Source: Mytilinidion resinicola (taxonomy: Eukaryota > Ascomycota > Dothideomycetes > Mytilinidiales > Mytilinidiaceae). From it: DNA of 64,000 nucleotides. Each line of letters starts with the position of its first letter. The first letter of the stretch is position 1. Below the pieces are notes generated by a model. It worked only from the letters and a program-made list of their open reading frames with translations, searched no databases and had not been told where the DNA came from. The position numbers were made by a program, and so were the translations under genes. The stretch lies in assembly GCF_010093595.1 (NCBI RefSeq), contig NW_022985446.1:1287269-1351268 (forward strand), given 5' to 3'. Positions 11,192 to 20,435 of this stretch are shown piece after piece.

Positions 11192-11221
11192 AATGAATCG
11201 GCAATGAATTGACAATGCATG
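11192..11221 (+). repeat. 11-nt-pitch AATNNATT-like array after the stop of the zinc-finger gene
   Basis: Units AATGAATC (11192), AATGAATT (11203) and AATGCATG (11214) sit at the same 11-nt pitch, 9 bases after the TGA at 11181-11183. The units are more degenerate than those of the introns. Confidence 0.55.
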
Positions 11222-11280
11222 GTAGCTAGCCTGGTAGCTAGCTCGAACGGAATGAACATGTCCTCCAGCCAATATCTTCT

Positions 11281-11310
11281 AATGCATTTGAAACTAATTC
11301 TTAATGCATT
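11281..11310. repeat. 11-nt-pitch array over the stop codon of the transposase
   Basis: Units AATGCATT (11281), AACTAATT (11292) and AATGCATT (11303) at 11-nt pitch. The transposase stop codon (complement of 11301-11303) overlaps the last unit, so the array supplies the end of the coding region. Confidence 0.65.
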
Positions 11311-14300
11311 GCCCCTTGCAGTTTTAGTCTTCTTTCCTGCAGGTCTAACTCAAGCTGATCGTTACGCAGCATAAGAGCTCTTGCCTCCTCCTCCATTATC
11401 TTTACTTCAACCTCCAGCCGCCGTCTTTCTAGACTATTGTCCTGTTCAGAACTTACAACTTGAGGTTGAGTGAGGTTATTCTGTGACGCTTGTCGAAGGA
11501 GGGGGGTGCCCATTCTAGTATGGTTAATGGATTGTAAATAGATTATAAATATATTAAGAATATACCTTCTTACGCCTCTCGCACTTCCGCCCCTTACACT
11601 TCCTCCTCTTACACTTTCTCTACCACGAGACCTAGATCTGACGCTTGCTACACCAGAAGATGTTGCCTCTGATAGAAAGTCAGGAAAGTCGTCGTCATCA
11701 TCGTTACGTCGCCGCTTCTGCCTTGCCTGAAGTTCTCTTTCAAAGAGAGCCTCTTTAGGAATATATTAGTAATGCAGTGATAATGGATTAATGACAACTT
11801 ACTCTCCCTACGATTTGCTTCCTCATATCTAGTCGTAAGAGCAGTCGATCGATATGTATGACCTATTCCATGCCACGTACGAACAGCCTCTTGTTGATAG
11901 TCTCGGCGGTCAAGAATCTCTCCGCTATAGTATGTTAGTAATGATTTTATAATGCATTAACAATATCTTACTAATGTATTGCACGCAATAGACTTAGGCG
12001 CCGCCCCATAGAGTCAGACTTGTAGTGAGTTTGCTCAGTTGCATTAGTATTTTTTCTTAACTTGTCCCAGATCTCTGGATCGACGTCAGAGCAATACTTA
12101 TTGAGTCCACTAGCTATTATAGGGTGGCGTTTATGTCGTGCCCACCCTTGGACCTTGTCTGAGGCAGTTAGATCTTAATATATTAGCAATACATTAGGAA
12201 TAGATATATAATGTATTACCGTTCATTAGGAGATCACAGAGAGTCATATACTCCTCTGCAGACTGGCAGTGTTGGAGCGATATCATTCGATGCCATAGAG
12301 ATGTTGGTCGTCGAGTTCCTATACCAACTGCGCGCTCAACACCATGTTGAAAGTGAATTGTGCAGTAAACAACTGCATGCTTGACATGCCATTGCCAGTG
12401 GCGTCGCTGAGGATCTATCCCAGAGAGATAGCGGCCAAATCCTAATACATTACTAATGTATTATCAATATACTAGATTGTTAAAACGTACCTGGCATCTG
12501 CTTTGTATCCATATCCATTACCATAGCCCGGAAGCCACGGCCATGTATATGAAACCATAGAATTGGAACCTCAAAAAGCTTTGAAACAGTGTCAAAGAAC
12601 ATTGAAAACATCCTCTCATATAGAACAACAGATTCGCGGTTCACTAGCACTCGAGCAAGTGTAATTACTAACCCATTAGTAATGTATTAGGAATGCATTG
12701 CAAAGTATTTACCTTTTCCGTGTTCCTGTGAGAACGTTGTAAAGACTATCTCCTTCTCCTCAGAGTTATATAGTCGTTTAAAACCCATTTCGCACTCATA
12801 GGATTCAAGCTGCAGTAAGAGCTTTGCCTGTTGCTTAAAGAAGCAGAAAATAAGTATATTCGCGCCGTCATTATAGATTCGTTGAATATACTGCGTGGAG
12901 TAAGTAATAGATTATTAATGCATTAGGAATATATTCATACCGCGTCTGGATTCCCAAGGTGCCGAGTTTTAAACTCATGCTCTACTCCTGCAATATCCTG
13001 ACCCTCAGGATAAGAAAGAAGCCTCTGCTTATAGATAAGAACAGAGACTTTATCCATATTAGCAAAGCTTTTATGAACATCGATCAAGGATTTTCCCTGG
13101 TGCTGTAGGCAGAATTCACGAAGAGCGGGATTTTTGAGTAGTCCATCTAATCAATTAGTCCATCTAATCAATTATAAATACATTAGTAATGCATTTAGAG
13201 TTAATTAGCGCGTACTTACTTGTTGTGAGAGCTGGATCATTGATCCGACTAATAACAGACATTAGTCCTGCTATTAGCTCTTGTGGTGTTCGCCTTCCTG
13301 GCGGTGGAGGGTGTGTATGGGTTCCATGGGAGGTAAATAGAATATACTCGCACTCTGTACGATCCTTTGGTACAAAGATGTTGAATACAACATTACAGGT
13401 AGCCTGAAGTAGGCGGCCTGCCCCCTGGTCGTGGTCAACACCTAAGGAATTAGCAATGTATTAATAATGTATTAGGAACATATTACCACAAAACTTTTTT
13501 CGTGATTGGTTTGTTTCTATAACAAAGCAGTCCTCATTCTTATCAGGCTCTAGACCCTGATTGTTGAAGCGCATTATTAAGAATGGAATTTCAGGCCAGA
13601 GGTTTGTTGGTACTATTTTAAAATAGTGACCATTATGGTGCTGGCCCGTATGATTGATGCAGGAAACATATCGAATAGGAACGTTTGATATGGTCTAGTG
13701 TAATGGATTAGCAATGCATTATAAATGCATTGTAATCTACATACCCGCTCTGGTGATTCTCTAAGGTAAGGTGTGCACGTAGCGTTAGAGACCGCTCGTT
13801 GACATGCATTTCCTTTCCGGAATATGTTTTTCTGGGCGAGATACCAGCTAAAATAGTGTAAGTATGGATAATATATTCCCAATGCATTGTGAATGCATTA
13901 CAAACCTATTTGCTTGCTTTCGAAGTGTACTTGAGCCATGCTGCACACGTTGATTCTGTATCTTCTCCCAATCCTCAGGCTGCAGTGATGTATAGGTCAT
14001 ATCTCGAATAGATGGACTTAGGTATTCGCAGTATCGCACGCCTGTACATAGCCGATTTGACCTTATGCACTTGACGTTATTAAAGAGCTGATTCTTTGAA
14101 GGGCCCTTCCATGCGAGCTTGTGGCAAAATTGGACCTAATAGATTAGCAATGAATTATAAATACATTAGTAGACACGAACATTTTCAAACGACATCTTGT
14201 ACTGCTTCTCGTCGAACCCAGTTGTTTGTACAAGATAAGCAACTCCATTATCGTCTGAGTCTGGGTATTCTGGAACTTCTGGAACGTAGTAAAGCTTCTT

Positions 14301-14657
14301 TACTGTTAAGACATGCTCACTACCTGGAGTAGATATAGGAATAATTCCATCCCTTGGTTCGCCGAGCGTCGAGAGCTGTACACGAATTAATAGTGTATTC
14401 ATAATGGATTATCAATACATTATAGCAAACCAAGCTCTCCGTTTCCTCCTCCGTAGTAGACGAATCAGTTGGAGTTGATGCATCAACGTCAGTTGTAGCC
14501 GCTACGCTACGAAGAGTGTCAAGCTCATCCTCCCAGTGTGCAATAGGATCAATCCAGGGTTGCACAACCACTGGAGCCTCAAAAGGCCTTGTGTCTGTTC
14601 GCACTGTAAGTATTTAATGCATTGGCAATGCATTTGGAATACATTACCGTCCTCCAT
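11301..14657 (-). CDS. Fungal DDE-superfamily (MULE-like) transposase, 15 exons
   Basis: Exons 14648-14657, 14431-14603, 14181-14375, 13906-14135, 13745-13847, 13487-13694, 13220-13441, 12941-13146, 12713-12890, 12491-12667, 12220-12441, 11972-12173, 11803-11924, 11566-11752 and 11301-11514 join in frame to 882 aa. Around residues 320-352, Cys322, Cys337, His348 and His350 (ECEYILFTSHGTHTHPPPP) look like a WRKY/GCM1-type zinc finger. The catalytic-type core follows: CEMGFKR (480s), MVMDMDTKQ (Asp560), HAVVYCTIHF, and NTNATEQTH (Glu688). This order matches a transposase family I recall from many fungal genomes, whose first motif reads ESDTTFKR; here the first acidic residue is Glu483, not Asp. 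The C-terminus is Arg/Ser-rich, then a coiled coil (about 845-880). Most exon joins are constrained by frame; the donor at 14180 (GTTCGT) is weak. Family naming is tentative. Confidence 0.8.
13141..13163. repeat. Tandem 17-bp duplication at a 3' splice site of the transposase
   Basis: On the minus strand the intron at 13147-13219 ends in two successive copies of ATTGATTAGATGGACTA. Each copy carries a TTAG acceptor. The first acceptor would lead to an immediate in-frame TAG; only the second keeps the frame (NGLLKNPALREF). The duplication therefore created a competing acceptor and lengthened the intron to 73 nt. Confidence 0.7.
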
Positions 14658-14800
14658 GCAGGAGTTGAACTAATGTATAGTTATAAAAATTTACGGGGGC
14701 GCATTGGCTTATAAGGACTCAGCCGACCTGCTGCAAACCTTGGCTGACGTGGCCCCACGTGAGTGGCTTGCCCAGTCAGGTTAGCCGAGGTGAAGTGCAC

Positions 14801-14815
14801 AGGTTGGCTGAGCTG
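14801..14815 (-). repeat. Candidate right terminal inverted repeat
   Basis: AGGTTGGCTGAGCTG, inverted partner of 9880-9894 (13 of 15). Inward of it, 14720-14795 repeats the core in both orientations (CAGCCGACCTG, CTTGGCTGAC, GGTTAGCCGAGG), a layout like subterminal repeats. Confidence 0.35.
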
Positions 14816-15330
14816 CAACCTGGGAGGCAAAGCAGGGTCGACGGGACGACACGGGTGACGGGAGGTGGGAACGTCAGAGGCGCGCTACGCTGAGTGCAGG
14901 GCGAACCAACGATCTGGCCCCTGAGATCTGCGGGTTTCGAGCAGCCCTGCGGTTGGCCGGCGAGGGCCGTCGGGCATGCACGGCGATTTCTGAAAATCCT
15001 GACGCTCCAGCCTTTGCGGACCGCCGCCACGCCGCCGCTCGCATGCCACAAAAGGAGGCGTGCCTGCTTCCCTTCACCCACGATCCCCGCATTCTGTCCA
15101 CCAGACCCTGATACTCTCTTATTTCCTTAGGTCATTCCTTTCAACATCAAAGAGAAGTGGATTCGCACGTACGTGTGCCTCATTCACCGCTCATCGCCGG
15201 CCAATCACATCTCCCCGATATTACCTGCTCGGCTTTCCAGCCGCTGGCCCTAGCTTTTGCCGACCGCGCCTCCGAACTTTTTACGACTCTCCTTCACCGA
15301 CAATTCCACACACATCTACACACATCCATA
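14816..15330. other. Upstream region of the PRELI-family gene
   Basis: 515 bp between the transposon margin and the next gene. From about 15060 to 15330 the + strand becomes C/T-rich, a usual fungal promoter/leader composition. No gene is supported here; several overlapping ORFs lack any motif. Confidence 0.45.
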
Positions 15331-15977
15331 ATGAAGGTCTTCGCGACAAGCACCGACTTCGACTACTCGTGGGAGGAGGTTTCGACCTCCAACTGGCGGA
15401 AATACGGGCCATGGAATGAAAAGACGCCGCATGTCATCGCCGTCGACACCCTCTCGCGGACGATAGATCCCGACACCGGCATCGTGAGTCCACCACAGTA
15501 ACGTCCTCATCAGTGATGCATTGCTGACCTGCTCCCGTCTAGCTACGAACCGAACGCCTCATCACCTGCAAGCAGACGGCACCCAAGTGGGTAAACACAC
15601 TGCTGGGTAGCAAGGACACTTCCCACGCCTACGAGACCTCCTACGTCGATCCGAAGGCGAAAAAGGTCACTATTTGCTCCATGAACATGACCTACTCGGA
15701 TCTCCTGTCTGTACGAGAAACCGTCGTTTATCGGCCTGCATCCTCGAACCCCAGCGCGCGCACAACCATGGAACAGAACGCGAAAATAACGGCTTTCTGC
15801 GGCGGCTGGCAAAAGATAAAGAACAGCATCGAGCAATTCACGGTTGAGCGCTTCCAGCAGAACGCGGCGAAGGGCCGGGAAGGATTCGAGATGGTTTTGG
15901 AGATGAGTCGGAAGGTCTTTGCCGAGCAGCGGGAGTTGCGGATACTGCAAGAGGCAAAGACAGCTCTCGCTCCGTAG
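15331..15977 (+). CDS. PRELI/MSF1 family mitochondrial lipid-transfer protein (Ups2/Ups3-like)
   Basis: Exons 15331-15483 and 15543-15977 give 195 aa. The short intron has donor GTGAGT and acceptor CTAG in phase 0. The start MKVFATSTDFDYSWEEV fits the conserved N-terminus of PRELI proteins, whose first residues form the beta-strand of the lipid-binding barrel. The body has HVIAVDTLSRTIDPDTG, LRTERLITCKQTAPKW and the C-terminal helix IEQFTVERFQQNAAKGREGF. In yeast, Ups proteins pair with Mdm35 in the intermembrane space and move phosphatidic acid (Ups1) or phosphatidylserine (Ups2) between the mitochondrial membranes. The MKVF start and RLITCKQ segment are closer to Ups2/Ups3, but I cannot settle the paralogue by eye. 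Confidence 0.88.
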
Positions 15978-17024
15978 GCCACCGTTCAGGACACCGCTTC
16001 GACACCAACCACCCTCGATGTTTACACGACTTGCTCTCTTCAATCTCGCCTCTCCCGACGTCACTCCGACCTCTATACATACAGGCATCCACCCTCGATC
16101 CACCATCCGGGCCCTACTCTTTGAGACTCGTTACTGCGTTAAAGCGATTTTATTACCTCCGGTGGCGTCTTTGTTTCTGAATAAAAGCAATATACCGGGT
16201 TTTCCGTTCCCTGCATGGCTCATTTCAAGCCCCTCTCCCAGTTGGAGATCATAGACGGCGAGCTTTCGCATAAACATGATAAGATGCAGTATAGACGGTA
16301 GACACATGCTTTTAGACGTAGACTTAATCGAATCACCCTGAACACCTTCTTTTCCCATCTGTGCCGTGTAGACTGACTTACCGTTACTTGAAGTGCCTCG
16401 ATAGGTTGTGCGAATGCGCTAGTACGTAAGCCATTTATTTGTGCCTCCGAGAATTCCTGATATAGAACAGACAAAGCTTACCTTTTCAGATGCTTCACAG
16501 GTTCCCAAGGGATGGAACCCACACTAGTGCCGCTTGGTGCTGTTCCAGACTCCCATTGGAATGTTTCAACCGTGGTTTTGGTTCCCTATTGCCACCATGG
16601 TACCGAATTCCATGAAGCGAGCTCGATCGGCCACCAATTTTTAGCAGCATTGTATAAATCAACTACACCAGGAGAGACCCGCTAAGAATCAGCTCGTCCT
16701 CGATCTATAGCATTGACTTTATGAATATCCTCCTGCAAGTATCTGCAGCGCAAGGGTTTGGATGGCAATCATCGCCATATGCCCAGTGCCATATGAGTCC
16801 TTGATACTCCCTCTGCCATCCATGGATGCTTATGACCGCTCTGACACACCATCCGCGGATGCTCATGGCTGATCTGATTCGTGATGCGCACCAAGGCATA
16901 TATCATTTTAAATTTCCGCATTTTTTCCTCACCTACACTACAAACCCAACTTTCTCCCCAAGGAAACCGCTTCCTCGAACCTCTCAAGCTTAGAGCAAAA
17001 ACGTGAGTACTCAGCGTAGCTTCC
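15978..17024. other. Intergenic region before the C48 protease gene
   Basis: No supported gene. ORFs of 60-110 codons on both strands show no motif. A CCATGGATGCTTATGACCGC segment (about 16818) is followed by a similar CATCCGCGGATGCTCATGGC (about 16850), a small imperfect local repeat. The last 100 bp are C/T-rich. Confidence 0.4.
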
Positions 17025-19216
17025 ATGGATTGCAATACCCCAAGCACTAAGACTTCCACGGTTCCCACCACTAGCCGTCCCAAACCCGCTCAAAAGACTA
17101 CGTCACCCAACAGCGACAGCGGCGACACTCTTCAGAAACCTACTAAGAGAGTTTCCTTCATCGACAGCCCTACCATTCACTACATCCCCCAGACCTACGT
17201 GTCTGTTGTCGACGAGGTCGACAAAAGAGGCGTGAGAAGTGGCCACTACCTCAAGCGCCCCTTGGAAGACGCCGAAGGACTTACGGAAAAGCCGAAGCGT
17301 GCGGCGTTGTCTTGTACGTCATTTTTGGTGCCCGCTGCTGGACCTCAATAGCTTGTTCGAAAACTTCTCAAAGCTTGTGGAGTAGAGAAGAGAAGAGAAG
17401 AGCGGGAGGCACTCAACATGTCTGCCAGAAGCGACTCAGAGAGTTCACAGGGGACCATCGAAGGGGACGAGAAGAGCAACAGCCACCCGAGAAACGATGC
17501 CCAGAGTCCAGAGATGATCGGGTGCCAGGAGGAAAGCAGCAGTCCCACGAGAAACGACTCTATCTCCTCGAGTGGACACTCGCCGGCTTCCAAGCGCAAA
17601 CGCGATGATGAGCAAGACTTTGCAGAGGGGACGATTAGAGGGGGCGAGGAAAGCAACAGCTGCCCGGGAAACTATGCTCAAAATTCAGACGCGATCGGAT
17701 GCCAGGAGGAGAGCAGCGGCCGAACAAAAAGGCTTCAGCCAGCCAGAGAAAAGCTCAACATCTACCCGGCCAACTTCTCACAAAGCTCGACGGAAACAAA
17801 GGCCGTGCAAGATGAGAGAGGGTCAACAATGTCCACTAGTCCTTTCGAGAATAACGACAGTTCACCGGATAACAAGGCAACAAGCTTCTATGAAAGCGAT
17901 CTAGTTCACTCTCCTAGACATTACAAACAATATCCTCTCACTATCCACCAACCTCCAAATCAAACAACGACCTCGCACAACCCCTACCACAACATCGACC
18001 AGATGGCCTCACCCGTGGAGCACGCAATCGACGATTCACCAGTTGAACATTTACCATGGAAGTATGCCCAACTGGGCAAAGCAGTCGTTTGGTCGAACGA
18101 AGTTCAAACGGTGGATGCCTTCAACGGCTGGCTGAATGACTCCATCATTTATTTCTTCCAAGAGTTCATTTATTCGAACTTCCCTCACCTCGCTCGCGGC
18201 TCCGTCTACATGATGTCGCCGTGTACGGCGGCATGCTACCGCCAATAATTCCTCAATCATTGCCACTCTAATGAGGAGCTGACCGAGACATTCACCACGC
18301 TGGCCGGAGCGTCCACAGAGCTCAATTGTCGATGGATTGTTGTGCCTTTCTCAAACGGCGACGGCTTCTCAGACGATGGTACTCATTGGGCACTTCTTGT
18401 CTTTGACATGGAGGGCGAGCGAGGTGTTGCCTATTACTGCGATAGTTTGGACGGCGCAAACTACATACCGGCAGAGATTTTGGTAAATATGATGAAGTAC
18501 CTGACAGGCAAGAAAATAGAAGGTGTACCAATGAAGACGCCGCAGCAGGATAAATGTTACGACTGCGGGGTGTATGTTTGTTGGATCACTGAGAAGTTGG
18601 TTCACAACTACATAGCCTATGGGGATCATCTTGGGGAGCGGTCGCTGGAACCTTTCGAGAGTGAGATCAACCCAGAAGAGTTTCGGAGATATATTCTGAG
18701 GTTGATGGCGAGATACCCAGCTCTCATCAGGTAAGAGACTTCCTGACCGTGACTGTGAAAGTAAGACGCTAATTCATAGATAGCCCGCAGCCATCTCAAA
18801 CGTCATCCTCACCCGACCACGAGGGTGATGAACAGCTACAGACCGGCGAGGAACCGGAGGCGAATGAACAGCTGCAAATGCATAAGCCGGAAAGAAGCGA
18901 TCAGTCACAGATGGACGAGGAGCAATACAAAGCTGAAACCTCCCACACCGTCGAGCAGCCTCAGATGGACGAGGAGTCACTGTCGGACGTGGAGCTTCTT
19001 TCAGACGAGGAGCCTTTCGTAGACGAGGCTTCTATATCAGACGAGCAGCTACTGTCAGACGAGGATTCACTGCCAGAAAACATCTCACTCCCAGACGACG
19101 ACCCACTGCCCAACGACGACCCACTGTCGCACGAGCAGTCACCGCCATACGAGCAGCCACTGCCATACAAGGAGCTTCGCGCAGTCTATACCATCGCACT
19201 AAGCTTAGTAGGATGA
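17025..19216 (+). pseudogene. Ulp1-family (C48) SUMO/NEDD8 protease gene with an in-frame TAA
   Basis: Exons 17025-17313, 17374-18730 and 18784-19216 keep one frame except for a TAA at 18246-18248. The frame before it gives FNGWLNDSIIYFFQEFI, the substrate-recognition part of the Ulp1 fold. The same frame after it gives the whole catalytic core: His in THWALLVFD, Asp in CDSLDGANY, and Gln and Cys in PQQDKCYDCGVYVCW. The residues either side of the stop (CYRQ, then FLNHCHSNEEL) read as continuous protein, so a single C-to-T change of a CAA codon explains it. No intron with consensus sites removes it. The N-terminus is a long Ser/Asn-rich region with a phospho-type KRVSFIDSP. The tail is acidic with repeated SDEE-like units. 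The second intron has acceptors 4 nt apart (18779, 18783); the first ends the protein at once, the second adds the acidic tail. Alternatives: read-through or a sequencing error. Confidence 0.75.
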
Positions 19217-19559
19217 GCTGGCAATAGCGATTCTTTCTGTCCTACTGCGGACTCGGCGTTAAAGCTTCGTCGGGGCTTTCTTATCCAACGGCCTGACATA
19301 GAATCAACTTTTCGTGAGCGTCCTTTTTCCAATGTAGGACTCCCATCCGAGTCTGAGATGTATTCTCCACGCCTCCAGCCGTTCATATTCGGCACCTTCA
19401 GTCGGCCATCTTGACTGGTCAGACCACTGCTCTTCAAACCCTTTACACCCTGTTCACCACCATAGCTTCATTCCACATTTCCTTTTAAGCTTCCAATACA
19501 CTCCATTACCCTCATCCCAATTAATCTCCAACCCCCAACCCCCCATCCCACGTCCCCCT
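19217..19559. other. Convergent 3' intergenic region
   Basis: 343 bp between the converging ends of the C48 protease gene and the secreted-protein gene. It contains only pyrimidine-rich and mixed sequence; no gene or repeat was seen. Confidence 0.5.
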
Positions 19560-20435
19560 TTACGCATCACAAATAAGATCGAAATCCGGAAACTGCGGAT
19601 CCGGCCCAAGATTCGTAGTCCGCACCGCCTCAAAACTCTGCGTCTGGGCGCTCGCCTGCGCCGCTTCGCACTGCGCTATACACCGGCATCAGCATCCCAC
19701 ACCTCATCCAAGTCAGCTCAACAAGGGAACAAAGACACAAAGGAAAGCCCCTCTCCAACTCACTCCTCTGGCTATTACAGTCGTTTACAGAAAACGGCCC
19801 TTTATCCTTCGCATCGTTGGCCGCCTCGCTGCACGTATTCGCCTGGTTATCGCACGTCCGCTGCGCCGCGGATTTGAAGTCTGTGAAGGTATCGCCATCG
19901 ACTTCGAACGGGCGCTTCGGGTCGCCTGGTGGAGAAAATTAGCCTAACCCAACCTAGCCTAGCAATGGAGCCCTTCTCTCCCACTGTCTTGCCAGGTTTG
20001 CGCATAGGGCTCATAGGCTGTTTGAGTCGCTACAATCCCTGGTATGCGTACACCGTCTTGCCGCGGCGTGAGGGGCTTCGACGCGTTTTCGGAAAGCTGA
20101 GCGAGAGGGAGATTGATTGTTTTGGAGAGGGCGAGATGTCGTTGGGCTGCCTCAGACAACGGTAACATGGGAAGGGCTCCGGAAAGTGGCACTGCCAGTG
20201 ACAAAGAGTGTACGTAGAGCTAGGGCGAGATATTGCGAGATAAGCGCTTACCGGAATTCGAGATCGCAGGTGCCGCGCCACCGAGCGAGCCGTTGAAAGT
20301 CTGCAGGTTCGAGACTTGGCGTGAGAAGAGGGTGTGGTGGGGGATGAGGTGGATTTCGGCGTCGGGGACGAGGATGGTGGGGGAGAAAGCAGATGTAAGC
20401 GTGAAGAAGGAGAGTGCTAGTAATGAGTAATGCAT
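19560..20435 (-). CDS. Small secreted cysteine-containing protein (153 aa)
   Basis: Exons 20252-20435, 19764-19925 and 19560-19675, joined in frame. The start MHYSLLALSFFTLTSAF is a classic signal peptide with cleavage likely after about residue 17. The mature part carries GDPKRPFEVDGDTFTDF, then CDNQANTCSEAAND and DCNSQRTQCEAAQ, so Cys pairs are regularly spaced; it ends FDLICDA. I recall uncharacterised secreted fungal proteins with the same GDxxRPFxVDGxTF...CDxQxNxC layout. No catalytic motif is visible. The first intron is 326 nt, unusually long here; the second is 88 nt. Effector, wall or other extracellular roles are all possible. Confidence 0.75.

Larger units (their letters stand above)
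10122..14647. repeat. Intron family with three AATNNATT units at 11-nt pitch (20 of 21 introns)
   Basis: Plus-gene introns: 10010-10055 (a single unit only), 10122-10181, 10278-10334, 10447-10499, 10575-10628, 10718-10767 and 10847-11058. Minus-gene introns: 14604-14647, 14376-14430, 14136-14180, 13848-13905, 13695-13744, 13442-13486, 13147-13219, 12891-12940, 12668-12712, 12442-12490, 12174-12219, 11925-11971, 11753-11802 and 11515-11565. In 20 of them I can place three octamers of form AATNNATT, up to two mismatches each, separated by exactly 3 nt; the intron at 12174-12219 has four. Examples in sense: AATGTATT-GCT-AATGCATT-GGT-AATACATT-AG; AATGCATT-TAT-AATGCATT-GCT-AATCCATT. The spacer is often YCT or ACT, making CTAAT, a branch-site-like pentamer, repeated each 11 nt. 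Host introns elsewhere in the window lack the array. Confidence 0.88.
9880..14815. mobile_element. Intron-rich DNA transposon with two convergent genes
   Basis: About 4.9 kb containing a DDE-type transposase gene (minus) and a small zinc-finger-like gene (plus) that converge near 11.2-11.3 kb. The limits given are those of a short imperfect inverted repeat: CAGCTCAGCTGACCT at 9880-9894 and AGGTTGGCTGAGCTG at 14801-14815, whose complement matches at 13 of 15 positions. The right margin (14720-14815) holds several copies of an AGCCRA/TYGGCT core, like subterminal binding sites. No clear target-site duplication flanks these ends, so the borders are tentative. Both genes are open and spliceable throughout, with no nonsense codon or frameshift, which suggests recent arrival or retained function. 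All but one of the 21 introns share a peculiar 11-nt-pitch array (separate entry). Confidence 0.8.

Noticed and set aside
9880..14815. A Starship (captain tyrosine recombinase), Helitron or retrotransposon
   Set aside because: No DUF3435 recombinase, no Rep/helicase and no reverse transcriptase; the motifs are of a DDE-type transposase.
19929..20165. Plus-strand ORF inside the first intron of the secreted-protein gene
   Set aside because: Short, motif-free, and the minus-strand gene explains the region by in-frame splicing.
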